In this document: piece after piece, positions 26,387 to 36,128 of the stretch
How positions within the stretch are numbered: position 1 is the stretch's first letter
Layout of the letters: each line of letters opens with the position of its first letter
From: JAIQFL01 sp035295745
GTDB taxonomy: Bacteria > Acidobacteriota > Terriglobia > Bryobacterales > Bryobacteraceae
Assembly (NCBI GenBank): GCA_035295745.1
Contig: DATGIL010000096.1
Coordinates: 1-64,000 of the forward strand
Length of the DNA: 64,000 nucleotides
Direction of reading: 5' to 3'
Notes under the pieces: model-generated
Databases searched by the model: none
What the model saw: the letters and a program-made list of their open reading frames with translations, nothing else
What the model was told of the DNA's origin: nothing
Translations under genes and position numbers: made by a program

Positions 26387-29300
26387 TACTCTGGGTTCAT
26401 GGTGCTCTGACCTCCCATGGGGAGATTCGATTGAACCCGAATCGCCATTCCGGCGACGTAATTTGCGGGCAGCGGTCCGGAGAAGCTCCACTTGCCGTTT
26501 ATGACCGCGGCGGTTCCTATCGTTTGGATGCAAGGCCGCATGAAGGCATTGGTGCTGGTATTGGTGCACGACGCGATGCTTGGAGTAAGATCGGAAACCG
26601 TGGAGATCGTCACGCTGGTCGCTGATGCTCCTCCTCCCACCGGCGCGGACACGGACCCCGAGATGTTGAGTTCACTTCCGGAGATCTTCGTGCTTGTGAT
26701 GGTGATGGCGTCAGCCGTCGCGCGCAGAATGCCGAACATGCCGTTCCCGTTGGTGACGTTGTTGATCATATCGTACATGTAGTCGCCGGGAACTTCGAAG
26801 CTTCCTCCCGCTTTGCCGATCAGGAGATCAAACTTGTCATTCGCGCCCATCTGCTGCGTCCCGAGCCAATTGGAATACGGATTGGGTCCCATCGCTCGCG
26901 ATGCGTTGGTGTATGGTTCCTCCTGCCACAGGTGGCCATGTACCGTGAAGACCAGGTCGTCGTCTTGCCCGGGGCGGGAAACGCGCAATCGTACGGGGAC
27001 ATTTGCGGGCGCCCAAAGAACCGGCGTCTGCGGATCGGTGTTACCAACCACGGAGTTCGAGAAACCGTTGGTGTAGTCCACCAGGATGGAGTTGTTGTAC
27101 GCGCTGATGCGATTGTTGAGCGGTTCGCTGCGGTAGTTGTAGCCGGTTCCTTGTCCGTTGTCGTCTTGCGCCACTAAGATGAATTCGCGGAAAGACTCCT
27201 CTCTCGATCCGCCGTCTGCCGTCGTGATTTTTCGCGTAACGTTAGCCGACGCCTGGCTACCTCCGTCGATCGTCCACGTCGAGTCCTTAGGCTCCACAAT
27301 CAGAGCGCCCATCAAACCATACTGATCCTGCATGAGGGGATCGGAGGACATGAGGTTCACCGTGCCGAATTCGATCGGCTCTCCAATGGTTTGGCCGTTC
27401 CTCACGATCAGGTCGCCCGCGTACCAGGTATAGGTCTGGGAACCGGTTCCATTCGCAATCACCTGGTCGGGATTAAAGCCGACGTTGAAGGCGGCGTTCT
27501 TAGTGACGTCGTAGGACACGAGTTGCGGCGAAAGACCGATGCTGGAGGATGGGTTCAGCTTCTTGGCAGGGAGTGCCGCCCCGCCGTTTCTGGGATTCCA
27601 AGGTTGCATAATGTTCGTCGGGTTCGACACGGTACCAAGTTGATTCGTCAGGTTCACCTTGATGCAGTCTCCGGCGTTGACGCGCATCATCAGGGGCTCG
27701 GCGCCGACCACTCCGCTCTTTACCTTTGCGAGGTTCCCGCTAATGTTATTGGGACACGAGGCGCCGGGCGAACACGATGCGGAGTCGAGAACATACAGTA
27801 AGCCGCCCGGATCTGTAATCGGGCTGAAATTCCCGGCTGCGTCGTTGCGTGAGTTGTAGTTCAGTTGGCCACCCGGCAGCTGGGTGGCAGGGATCGTTAC
27901 CACGTTGAACGTTTTAATCGGAGCCTCCGCCGGACAGGCAGCGGGTGCGACAGTCGAGCTGGGGACCGCCGCGGCCGGCAGTTTCTCAAGCCCGACCGGC
28001 TTTAGGTTGGGGCTGTACGCACGCATCAGGCCCCATATTCCATTGGTGTTGCCTTTCAGGCCCGAACTCGGTTGGTACAGGTAATCGGCCCCACCGGTGG
28101 CCGGGTCGGTTCCGCTGAACGGCAGATTGAAAAGGAGCTCGTAGTGTTCCGATAGCCCGGTGTCCTGACTGTCCCGATAACCAGAGTTGGCGACCGATGG
28201 CTCGAACAGCCATTTCACGCCACGCACCATTAGCGGATGCGGAACTACATGCGCACCAACCAACGTTCGGATCTGTATGCGGTCTCCCTGGAATGCGCGC
28301 AGCATGGGAGTGTAGGGATCGGTCGGTTGTACGCAGCCGCCGGCCGCTCCTCCCGTGCACGAGGCAGAGGGATTTGGTTGGCAGCTTGCACTACCGGCAC
28401 CGACAGTCGGAATTAGCGGGCACTGCGGGAAGTGGAAAGACGGCGCGGGAGATCCGGGAATGATCCCGCCGTTGTCCGGTTGAGTATTGACATGGGTGTC
28501 GAGGCGAGTAATGCCTGAGGCGAACGCGTAGGAAAGATCGCCCGCCGGTCCGGTCGCCTGGCCACCGGATTGCGGGTCCGTCACACGCAATGGAAGAGGC
28601 TCGCTTCGATAATTGACCGAATAGGTTCCCGGCGGCACGCCGACACCATCGATGATGTTGACGCCAGGCTGCAAGTTGGTTCCACTTTGGGCGGGAGTCC
28701 GGGTATTCAAGGCTGTGGTCAACGTCGGATCGATCCACGCAGCCGGCATGGTATTGATCGCAACGGTCTGAGAGGTAGGTGTCGCGGGGGGCGGCGGCTG
28801 GTTGGTCAACGTGTACTGGTCACCCGGCTCTCCGCTGGTGCCGAAGTGGTCGGTGATCACCCAAGTGGGAGCGCTTCCCGAGATCTTCGCTTTGGTGCTG
28901 AGCGTGACTCCGTTGGCACTCATGTTGGCGCGGAATTTCTGGCATGCGGGACCGTAACCTGCCGGAGGAGGCGGCGCGAAACATTGCGGGTTGCCCAGCG
29001 CGCTGCTGTAATCGGCGTCGGTCTGAAAAATCGGATTCAGCTTGGTGGGCGGCACCTCCGCCGATATGCTGTTGGGCAGGTAGGCCAACTGGCTGTCCTG
29101 ATATTCCAGCATGAACTCGCGATAACTGTCGGCGTCGTTGGACGTCTTGATGATGGCTTGCCAACTGGTAGGCCCGCCATCGGAGCGCGTGTACATCCGT
29201 TCACCGGTCTGCGCATCGTGCCAGGTAGAGTCGTCCGGCTCGATCACCAGCCCTGCGTACAGTCCCACGTTCTGATGGGTCGAAGGGCCAAAGTGATCGT

Positions 29301-32300
29301 GCGTGAAAACCGTTCGCATGGTCCGGTCGCGGCCCTGATTGTTGAGCAGCGGATCGGTATCCCAACGCTGGATCGTGGTCTGCGCTCCGGACCAATCCAC
29401 ACCCGCGGGCGCTTTGAATGGGTAGTTGGAATCGTCAACCGTCTTGACCTTCAACTGTGTGCGCTTCGAGGCTGAGAGGCAGGGCAGTAGCGCTGTGGGT
29501 GCATCCCAGCAGGCCGCGCTGAAAGGCATCATTCCCTGATTACCGGCAGTACCGGTGTTGTTGATGACCTTGATGCGTTCCCGGACTTCGTCGGGGCTAA
29601 AGGTCCCGTCTTCATAATTGAAACCATTGGCCGCGCCGTCCGACGCAAGCACGTCGAACTTCACCAAGTGGATATGCTGGCCAATGATGTCGGTCGGCGT
29701 GCGCACCTGGAAGTTGTCGAGGTCGTAGTAGCTGGGCACCAGGTTGGTATGCCAGAATTCAACGGTCTCACCGGTATTGATGCGGAAGAACAGGGGCTCG
29801 GGGGGGCGCTCGCCGCTCATCGTAGGATTGACGTCCTTCCACAGTGTCAGCATGCGCTGTTGCGGATAGTGCCAGCCGTCCTTATTCAACACCACGTCAC
29901 GCTGGATCACGGCCGCCTGATAGCGGCGCACATTGCTGACGACGTTGCCATTGTCATCGACCTCGGGACGTGCGAAGGGCGCACCCGAAATCGGCGGCAA
30001 TCCGTTCAAGGTGAAGTTTCCGGGAAGGCCATCGGGCGAATACGTAGACACCGTTCGCCGCGACTGCGACTGCATGGCGGCGATCTCCACAGGCGTGCCG
30101 TTCTCAGGCAACTGCTCGGCGATCATGGTGCCGAGCACTTCGTTCTTGTTCACGCCGGGCTGCGGGGGAACGCTGAAGTCCTTGCTGAAATCGTAGATGG
30201 TATGAAACTCGCGGACGAACTGTCCGCCCAACAGAATGTGGCGAGGCAAACCGCCGTCCAACACGACCTTGTTGCCGTTCTTGTCCGGCTGCGACGCGAA
30301 ATCCAGGGGAGGATGCGGCGGTCTGTGTCCGCCGTAACCCGGAACGAAGAACGGGTATCCGGGATTCTTGTACGACACACCGCCTTGGGGTTTTTCGTAT
30401 TTGTAGGTGCCGGCCAGCAGATTCGGCGCTTGCGGAGCGTTTTCCGGTTGCACATATACTCGCTTCCCGTTCTCCACCAGTTTGACCTTGGCGGGTTTGG
30501 GAGCCATGCCGATCGTCGGCAGCGGAACTAACGCGGGAACGGGACTTCCCGCGGTCAACTCACCGTCGGGCAGCGCGCGATTCCAGCACGCGGGATCGCT
30601 GGCATTACACATCTGCGGCGGACCGTTCGGTCTCGTCAGCACGGTGCCCTCTTCGAACACATCGTGAACCCGCCACAGAGACCACATTCCGGCCGCGAAG
30701 TGCGGATAGAAGTGGCAGTGGAAAATCGAATCGCCGATCGTCCCATTGCGATTCCCGCTGCCGTTATACACCATGTTGAGCGAATACGCCGCTCCAGGAA
30801 CGATGAGCTGAGAATCGAGATAGGTGCTGCTGTCTTCATTTTGGGTGTGCAGCCATTGATGCGCGTGTTGGTGGTGCACATGCTGCTGAGAGGCGCTGGC
30901 GTTGAAGATCCGGAAGATCACGTGGTCCCGGATGTAGCTGTGGTAGACGTTCGACGGGTCGTCCGCAAACTTTGCGAAAGTCGGCTTCGCAGGGTTGTCC
31001 ACCACCATCGCGGGATCGCCCACTACCCACGAGGAGAGGAAGAACTCTTCGAACTTGCACTCGACGCAATCCTTCTCGGGGCCGACACCAAGACGGTTCG
31101 CCAGAATCTCGCCGCCGATTCCGCCCGAACCGTAGTTGATGAAGAACTGATCGTCGCCGTTGGCAAGCGTGTTGCCCAACGGAGTGCTTCCTCCGGGGTT
31201 CTTGAAAAATGCGTCAAAGGGCGCCGGCTGTACTACCTCGCTGCTGAAGTGGTAGAAGATGGAGAATTCGCGATAGGGCTGGCGACGATCGGGCGTCGCA
31301 GGGACGTTTCGAAACGACGGGCCGTTGGTGCTGTAGTCGAAACGGTCGGCATAAGGACCGGTGATGATCGCGGTCAGATCGGTCTGCACGATCTCGCCCT
31401 GCCCGCAAGGAGTGGTATCTTTGGAGACCTTTGCCCCGTGCGGTTTCTCGTCGCAGGAGAACACGTGCACGGGCTTCAGCATGCTGAGAATCGGCTTTCC
31501 TTTTGCATCCAGAGCGTCGTAATTGACGACCGGATGCCCGGACAGAGTGTAGATGTCGCCATCTCCTGGCTTGAGGTTCGCAGGCGCAGGACCCTGCTGA
31601 CAGCCAGATCCCGGAGGCGCACCCGCCGGCAGCGCTACGTAGACCAAAGCATTCGTTACAGTATCGCGATCCGCAATGCCCGGTTGATCGGTGGTCAACA
31701 GGCACAGATCATGAAGAACGCCTTCGACTGTGGCTGTCTTCTGATCGGCCGGCGGAGGACCCAGATGCATATTCGAAGGCAGGGAATACTTGTTGAAGGT
31801 CGCATTCCGGAGGTCTTGATTGGTCACCTGGCTGCGGTACCACTCCGCGCTCTCGGGTTGCACGTTCACGGAGCCGAACATCCCACTGTCGAACTGGCCG
31901 GCGTTTCCGTTGCCGTCATCAAAACTGTAGAGCAGGAAATTGCCCTCGGCGCGGGCGTAATACTTGTAGGTGACGGGGGGTCCGCCGGGAGCCACCAGAG
32001 AATTCGGATTCGCACCGGCGTAGGAAGCGTCGCTCGCGATGCCGCCGTAGAGTTCCAGTCCCGCGACGTGCACACCCGCGGACCGGGTGCAGGTCTCACC
32101 AATTGGTGGAGGTGGGGGTGTGGCCGCCGGGCATGTCCCCGAAGTCGGACTCAGATAATTAGTGAACTCGATCTGCAGCAGGTCTCCCACGTTGGCGCGG
32201 AGTACCATCGGACGCGGACGCTTGTCCGGCCGCAACTGCACGTTCCCAGGAGTGCAGGCTGATGCCGGAAGTTCGGCACAGCTCGGACCATTCTGAGCGG

Positions 32301-32520
32301 ACTTGGGCACGACATCGCTCTTTAAGGCGTATATCATCCCATTCGGAAGGGCGGCGCCCAGGCGATTGAGATAGATCATCTGTTCCAGCGCAACTACTTT
32401 GGCGGTAATTACTCGCTTAGGCTTGGGAGGTTCTGTAGTTTGGGCTAAGGCCGCGTAACCCGTCATGATTACGAGCGCAAACTTCCCGCACGTTCGAATG
32501 CCGTTCTTTAGACTCAACAA
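26386..32520 (-). CDS. Giant exported multicopper oxidase-like protein
   Basis: This is a 2044-residue exported protein with many cupredoxin domains. From TTG 32520 (GAGGAG about 7 nt upstream) the signal peptide is KFALVIMTGYAALAQTTE. Copper motifs are HVHHQHAHQWLH (about residue 553), the canonical HCHFYPHFAAGM (about 600; H-C-H-x3-H-x4-M for type 1 and 3 copper), GQHIHLVKFD (about 950), THDHFGPSTHQNVG (about 1077) and HGHLWQEEP (about 1863). Large bacterial multicopper oxidases of this style include the manganese oxidases MnxG and MofA, but this protein is longer than those as I recall them. Metal or organic oxidation is therefore possible but unproven. It is coupled to the beta-propeller gene downstream. 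Confidence 0.8.
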   Translation of the reverse strand: MLSLKNGIRTCGKFALVIMTGYAALAQTTEPPKPKRVITAKVVALEQMIYLNRLGAALPNGMIYALKSDVVPKSAQNGPSCAELPASACTPGNVQLRPDKRPRPMVLRANVGDLLQIEFTNYLSPTSGTCPAATPPPPPIGETCTRSAGVHVAGLELYGGIASDASYAGANPNSLVAPGGPPVTYKYYARAEGNFLLYSFDDGNGNAGQFDSGMFGSVNVQPESAEWYRSQVTNQDLRNATFNKYSLPSNMHLGPPPADQKTATVEGVLHDLCLLTTDQPGIADRDTVTNALVYVALPAGAPPGSGCQQGPAPANLKPGDGDIYTLSGHPVVNYDALDAKGKPILSMLKPVHVFSCDEKPHGAKVSKDTTPCGQGEIVQTDLTAIITGPYADRFDYSTNGPSFRNVPATPDRRQPYREFSIFYHFSSEVVQPAPFDAFFKNPGGSTPLGNTLANGDDQFFINYGSGGIGGEILANRLGVGPEKDCVECKFEEFFLSSWVVGDPAMVVDNPAKPTFAKFADDPSNVYHSYIRDHVIFRIFNASASQQHVHHQHAHQWLHTQNEDSSTYLDSQLIVPGAAYSLNMVYNGSGNRNGTIGDSIFHCHFYPHFAAGMWSLWRVHDVFEEGTVLTRPNGPPQMCNASDPACWNRALPDGELTAGSPVPALVPLPTIGMAPKPAKVKLVENGKRVYVQPENAPQAPNLLAGTYKYEKPQGGVSYKNPGYPFFVPGYGGHRPPHPPLDFASQPDKNGNKVVLDGGLPRHILLGGQFVREFHTIYDFSKDFSVPPQPGVNKNEVLGTMIAEQLPENGTPVEIAAMQSQSRRTVSTYSPDGLPGNFTLNGLPPISGAPFARPEVDDNGNVVSNVRRYQAAVIQRDVVLNKDGWHYPQQRMLTLWKDVNPTMSGERPPEPLFFRINTGETVEFWHTNLVPSYYDLDNFQVRTPTDIIGQHIHLVKFDVLASDGAANGFNYEDGTFSPDEVRERIKVINNTGTAGNQGMMPFSAACWDAPTALLPCLSASKRTQLKVKTVDDSNYPFKAPAGVDWSGAQTTIQRWDTDPLLNNQGRDRTMRTVFTHDHFGPSTHQNVGLYAGLVIEPDDSTWHDAQTGERMYTRSDGGPTSWQAIIKTSNDADSYREFMLEYQDSQLAYLPNSISAEVPPTKLNPIFQTDADYSSALGNPQCFAPPPPAGYGPACQKFRANMSANGVTLSTKAKISGSAPTWVITDHFGTSGEPGDQYTLTNQPPPPATPTSQTVAINTMPAAWIDPTLTTALNTRTPAQSGTNLQPGVNIIDGVGVPPGTYSVNYRSEPLPLRVTDPQSGGQATGPAGDLSYAFASGITRLDTHVNTQPDNGGIIPGSPAPSFHFPQCPLIPTVGAGSASCQPNPSASCTGGAAGGCVQPTDPYTPMLRAFQGDRIQIRTLVGAHVVPHPLMVRGVKWLFEPSVANSGYRDSQDTGLSEHYELLFNLPFSGTDPATGGADYLYQPSSGLKGNTNGIWGLMRAYSPNLKPVGLEKLPAAAVPSSTVAPAACPAEAPIKTFNVVTIPATQLPGGQLNYNSRNDAAGNFSPITDPGGLLYVLDSASCSPGASCPNNISGNLAKVKSGVVGAEPLMMRVNAGDCIKVNLTNQLGTVSNPTNIMQPWNPRNGGAALPAKKLNPSSSIGLSPQLVSYDVTKNAAFNVGFNPDQVIANGTGSQTYTWYAGDLIVRNGQTIGEPIEFGTVNLMSSDPLMQDQYGLMGALIVEPKDSTWTIDGGSQASANVTRKITTADGGSREESFREFILVAQDDNGQGTGYNYRSEPLNNRISAYNNSILVDYTNGFSNSVVGNTDPQTPVLWAPANVPVRLRVSRPGQDDDLVFTVHGHLWQEEPYTNASRAMGPNPYSNWLGTQQMGANDKFDLLIGKAGGSFEVPGDYMYDMINNVTNGNGMFGILRATADAITITSTKISGSELNISGSVSAPVGGGASATSVTISTVSDLTPSIASCTNTSTNAFMRPCIQTIGTAAVINGKWSFSGPLPANYVAGMAIRVQSNLPMGGQSTMNPE

Positions 32521-32567
32521 GGGAATCTCCTCAATTCTAAACCCACCCTCAAGAAAGGTGGTTTAAT

Positions 32568-32596
32568 GATATACCAGAACTTACAAACAAAATCAA
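32568..32596 (-). promoter_or_regulatory. Putative sigma-70-type promoter of the multicopper oxidase gene
   Basis: On the minus strand TTGATT (32596-32591) and TATATC (32573-32568) are 17 nt apart, in a conspicuously AT-rich patch. They lie about 50 nt upstream of the TTG start. An inverted pair, ACCACC and GGTGGGT (about 32541-32563), follows in the leader and could form a hairpin. Confidence 0.45.
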
Positions 32597-32686
32597 GTGA
32601 ATTACAAATATCCGGTCGGGGAGTCGGACGCGCCCAACTTAGACGCAACTCTCAGCGGTCCAGGCGTTTAGGGCGACCTGAGCCCT

Positions 32687-33577
32687 TCAGACCGGCCGGC
32701 AGACTTGATCGATTAGTCGTGCCCGATCGCTGGTAGTATGTCTCGTCAATACAAGTTGTTGAGCGCGCCTTCTCATTTCGTCAAGAATGGGCCAGTTAGC
32801 GGCGTGCAACACGTACTGGATGGCGTCTTCCAAATCCCGGCTTGACACGCCAATGTAATGGACACCGGCTTGAAATCCAAGCTGCTCGAGTGGCTTCCAT
32901 ACGGCATCGTCGGCCAACAGAACAGAGCCCGCCGCCGGGATTTCGAAGTACTTCGCCACAACGTACCCGAATACCGAGGAATCGACAAACGACGCCCGAC
33001 AACTATTGATCATCTGGGCGTACGCCTTACCTATGTCATTACTACTTTCGTAGTCGAAATTGCAGTGATACCCGGGATGCTCATGGTAAACGATGGGAAA
33101 GCGCTTCTCTTGGAACAGTGTCTTCATCCGCTGCCTGAGGGGATAGTGGGCCGTGACCGCTGCGCTCAACAGAATCGCGTTCTGGGGGGCTTCCGCGCAC
33201 GTCATTACGAAATCGGGCGAAGCGGAATGCGGAACCCATGCCGTCTCCTTACGTGCTCGAACTCCAGGATAGAAGTCATCGAGGAGATATTCGCAGCTCG
33301 CAAGGATTGTGTCGAAGTGAAGGAGCAAGTCGCGCCTGGCCAAACGGTCCTGCTCGTTCCTCATGTGTAAGTCTTCCAAAAAGATGCACTTCCGACCTGG
33401 AAGTTGGATGAGTTCGGGCAGGTAGGCGTGGCAGAGCCGATACGACTCCCAAAATAGAATCACATCCGGAATAGTCCCTAATTCGGCCAGAAGCTTGCTT
33501 TTGAGCGTACCGTCCGGGGGCCAAAGAGAACTTACTTCCAAATGCCTCCAGCCATGGACCTGGATCAGACTGGTCAT
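32687..33577 (-). CDS. CgeB/GT1-like glycosyltransferase, start uncertain
   Basis: This protein of about 296 residues has a GT-B C-terminal domain of the glycosyl-transferase-family-1 (CgeB-like) type. Segments are IPDVILFWESYRLCHAYLPE, SCRASFVDSSVFGYVVAKYF, EIPAAGSVLLADDAVWKPLE, then HYIGVSSRDLEDAIQYVL. The annotated ATG is at 33577. However, the frame stays open upstream with protein-like sequence (KLIVSPRNALRGYVSREFF). A GGAGG sits 4 nt before an ACG at 33643-33641, just 13 nt after the MFS stop, so the natural start is probably a rare or mutated codon there. It is last in the GT4-MFS-GT1 operon. Confidence 0.75.
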   Translation of the reverse strand: MTSLIQVHGWRHLEVSSLWPPDGTLKSKLLAELGTIPDVILFWESYRLCHAYLPELIQLPGRKCIFLEDLHMRNEQDRLARRDLLLHFDTILASCEYLLDDFYPGVRARKETAWVPHSASPDFVMTCAEAPQNAILLSAAVTAHYPLRQRMKTLFQEKRFPIVYHEHPGYHCNFDYESSNDIGKAYAQMINSCRASFVDSSVFGYVVAKYFEIPAAGSVLLADDAVWKPLEQLGFQAGVHYIGVSSRDLEDAIQYVLHAANWPILDEMRRRAQQLVLTRHTTSDRARLIDQVCRPV

Positions 33578-33656
33578 GGTATGGAAGAACTCCCGGCTTA
33601 CATAGCCTCTGAGAGCATTGCGCGGCGAGACAATGAGTTTCGTAGTGCCTCCCGGG

Positions 33657-34985
33657 CTACGCGCTCTGTTCCTCCGCCGGACGGTGCAGGCCTGAGTACC
33701 TGGCCATCCCCGACGCCAGTAGGATTACCAGGCCGCCGGAGAGGAGGATCAGGCGGTGCGACATGTGGCCCACCAGCAGAGCCGCGGCAATCGGTGACGC
33801 GAATCGGGCAATCCCATTGACCAGAAACAAGGCTGACATGTAGAACGACGTGTCCGGACCCGGAGGCGCAAACCGGTGAACACCGGTATAGACATTCAGC
33901 ACCATGCTTCCCACCATCGCCGGACCGCGTGCGATGCGAGCCCCAATCACTGCTACCCAGACGTGTGGAGCGATCGCCAGCAGCACCGGGTCCAGGCCCC
34001 ACAACATCATGACCGTGGCATACGAGAACCAGATCGATGTCCGGTCGAACCACGCGGCCAGTCGTCCGCCAGCCAGGAAACCGGCGACCGAAGGCAGGAT
34101 GTGGATCAGGAGCGTTGCCTGAACATAACCCAACGCCAAGTCACGGGCGAAGAACGCCGGCACGATCCCCATGTAGAACAAATTGCCGCAGCAGTAGATG
34201 AAGAAAATGATCAGAAACCGGCGGAAACTCCGATCCTTCCAGGGACGCAAGAATCCACGAATGTACTCCCAATGCCATCCCCGATCGCTTCCTTCGCCGC
34301 TCTCCGCGACGTCATCGGAAACGCCGTCGCCGCGATCAGGCAGTCGCTGAAAACAGAGGAATGCGGACAGGCTGGCAAACCCCGCAAGTGTTAATTGAAT
34401 CTGGATCATCTCGCGAAGATGGCCGGTGTAACTGAGCAGCCAGGCGAAGAATAGCGAACTTCCCAGAAAGACGATGGACGCGTATTGACGGAGCGTCCCC
34501 GCGACGTGCGACCGGCAGTGGCTCGGATACACGGATCGAAGGATGGAAGGGACTGCCGGCCGGATGGAAAAATCGAACAGCGAGATCATTCCCATCATCA
34601 CCAGGAACCAGCCCGCCGAATGCGTCCACGCCATTCCGAGGGCGGATAGGCCCGAGGCAATTCCGGGAATCAGCACGAACAACTTCTTGGGACGGCGAGC
34701 CATCACCATGCCCATGACCACCGATGCGAAGAGTCCCACGGACGTCATCACGATCGGAATCTGGAGTTGCGCGTCGCTCGCCTGCATGGCCTTGACCGCC
34801 ATCAGGGCGGCGTTGCTCTGAATTCCCGCCGAAAGGGCGTCGAGGAGCGAGTAAGCCATGTGATAGCGGAAGGCTCCGCGGGAAACGGTTGGCAACTTGG
34901 GCGGAGTGAACCCGGCGGCGAAGCCAGCCGGACGTTGCGTAACCGTCACCGTGCTCGCGACAACTCCACTCTGAGCAGCTGCCAT
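33657..34985 (-). CDS. Major facilitator superfamily transporter
   Basis: This is a 442-residue, roughly 12-helix inner-membrane transporter. Helices include YHMAYSLLDALSAGIQSNAA, PIVMTSVGLFASVVMGMVMA, FLIIFFIYCCGNLFYMGIVP and RLILLSGGLVILLASGMARY. The loop MARRPKKLFVLIPGIASG after helix 2 is the motif-A-like position. A charged cytoplasmic loop (RLPDRGDGVSDDVAESGEGS) splits the two halves. It lies between two glycosyltransferase genes read in the same direction (69 nt from the first, overlapping or abutting the second). It may move a sugar-bearing metabolite; the substrate is unknown. Confidence 0.85.
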   Translation of the reverse strand: MAAAQSGVVASTVTVTQRPAGFAAGFTPPKLPTVSRGAFRYHMAYSLLDALSAGIQSNAALMAVKAMQASDAQLQIPIVMTSVGLFASVVMGMVMARRPKKLFVLIPGIASGLSALGMAWTHSAGWFLVMMGMISLFDFSIRPAVPSILRSVYPSHCRSHVAGTLRQYASIVFLGSSLFFAWLLSYTGHLREMIQIQLTLAGFASLSAFLCFQRLPDRGDGVSDDVAESGEGSDRGWHWEYIRGFLRPWKDRSFRRFLIIFFIYCCGNLFYMGIVPAFFARDLALGYVQATLLIHILPSVAGFLAGGRLAAWFDRTSIWFSYATVMMLWGLDPVLLAIAPHVWVAVIGARIARGPAMVGSMVLNVYTGVHRFAPPGPDTSFYMSALFLVNGIARFASPIAAALLVGHMSHRLILLSGGLVILLASGMARYSGLHRPAEEQSA

Positions 34986-35054
34986 GAATTGACTTGTCCC
35001 CGGATCTTACTGGAGGGAACACCCAGGATGCCAATGGCGGGGTTAAATTGCAAG

Positions 35055-35987
35055 TCAGAAATTGGAAATCTCTTGACGGTATTGCTGGATGTAGCCGCTT
35101 GCCATCACCTGGTAGTGGAATCGGGTAAGCGCACGATTCCGGCAGTCGACGGGTGAGATTCGTCCGATGTTTTCGATCGCGTACAGATAGTCCCGTTCGC
35201 CGCGGCATACGAAGCCGACGTCATCTGTAACCAGTTCAGGACAGGCTCCATACTCACTGGCGACCACGGGAGTACCGGACATCAGGGCTTCCGCCACTAC
35301 CACACCGAATGGTTCGGCGACTTGTGTCGGAAACAGAAGCGCTTTGGCGCCGGCGAAGAGTTCGGCTTTCTGTGTTCCCTGAACCCATCCTACAAATGTA
35401 GCGCCACTGTCGACACAAAGCCGGCGGAAGTACTCCTGGTGATCCGGATGCCCGCCGCCGGCAACAATCAGCCGAAAGCCGCACAGTTCCTTCAGGTGGA
35501 GCGCGATCCCGAAGCCTTTCCCGGCCGCGCGACCCATGTCATGGACTGTAAACAGGAAGTAATCGTCTTTAGACAAAGAGTAGACATACTCCTCGGGATC
35601 CACGCCGTTATGGACGAACCGGCGGCAGCCGTTGGCCGCGGCATGCGCGCGAGAAACAAAGATCCAGTTATCCGGCTGTTGCCACTCCGGGCCGCGCGAA
35701 GCCAACGTAAAAGGCGAATGGTAGGTACGGACCCACGGTTTGTCCGAATGTTTCAGCGACTGCTGGTTTTCGAAATCCTGGACATGCCAGACGTCCGCGT
35801 CCGGGATCAGCCGATCGGCTAGCCGGATGCCCGAGGGCAAGGGCGCTTCGAGTCCGTCGGGTAAGTAGTAGTGAACCTCATGGCCGAGGTCGGCCAGTCC
35901 CTTGGCGAGGTTGTCCTGCACGCGGCTGGAAGCGATACCCCCGGTCCGCGCGGGATATACTTGATCGCGGCTGAGACAGATGCGCAT
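35055..35987 (-). CDS. Glycosyltransferase family 4
   Basis: This is a 310-residue GT-B enzyme, first gene of the leftward GT4-MFS-GT1 unit. The acceptor domain begins MRICLSRDQVYPARTGGIAS with the Gly-rich loop GGIASSRVQDNL. The donor domain has CGFRLIVAGGGHPDHQEYF, then FPTQVAEPFGVVVAEALMSG with the E-P-F-G-x3-A-E-A-L donor loop, then TPVVASEYGACPELVTDDVG. It is shorter than typical GT4 enzymes (about 370), with a compact N-terminal domain. GGGAGA lies about 7 nt before the ATG. Confidence 0.88.
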   Translation of the reverse strand: MRICLSRDQVYPARTGGIASSRVQDNLAKGLADLGHEVHYYLPDGLEAPLPSGIRLADRLIPDADVWHVQDFENQQSLKHSDKPWVRTYHSPFTLASRGPEWQQPDNWIFVSRAHAAANGCRRFVHNGVDPEEYVYSLSKDDYFLFTVHDMGRAAGKGFGIALHLKELCGFRLIVAGGGHPDHQEYFRRLCVDSGATFVGWVQGTQKAELFAGAKALLFPTQVAEPFGVVVAEALMSGTPVVASEYGACPELVTDDVGFVCRGERDYLYAIENIGRISPVDCRNRALTRFHYQVMASGYIQQYRQEISNF

Positions 35988-36128
35988 TACGGTTTCTCCC
36001 GGACTGCTGCGACCTTCATGAAATCGTAACTAGTTTGGCCCGGAGCAACTCAAAATTCAAAGCTAAAAATATTTTTTCAAATCGCATCAAACTTCTGGTA
36101 GTCTTGAAAAATCATCTTCCCGAAAGCA

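Noticed and set aside
30664..32262. Open frame of 532 codons on the plus strand
   Set aside because: It is antisense to the multicopper oxidase copper motifs and is rich in Arg and His from reversed GC-rich codons.
22713..35987. A single capsule or LPS gene cluster
   Set aside because: Glycosyltransferases are scattered in at least three units on both strands. No polymerase, flippase or chain-length regulator is seen, so one cluster is not supported.
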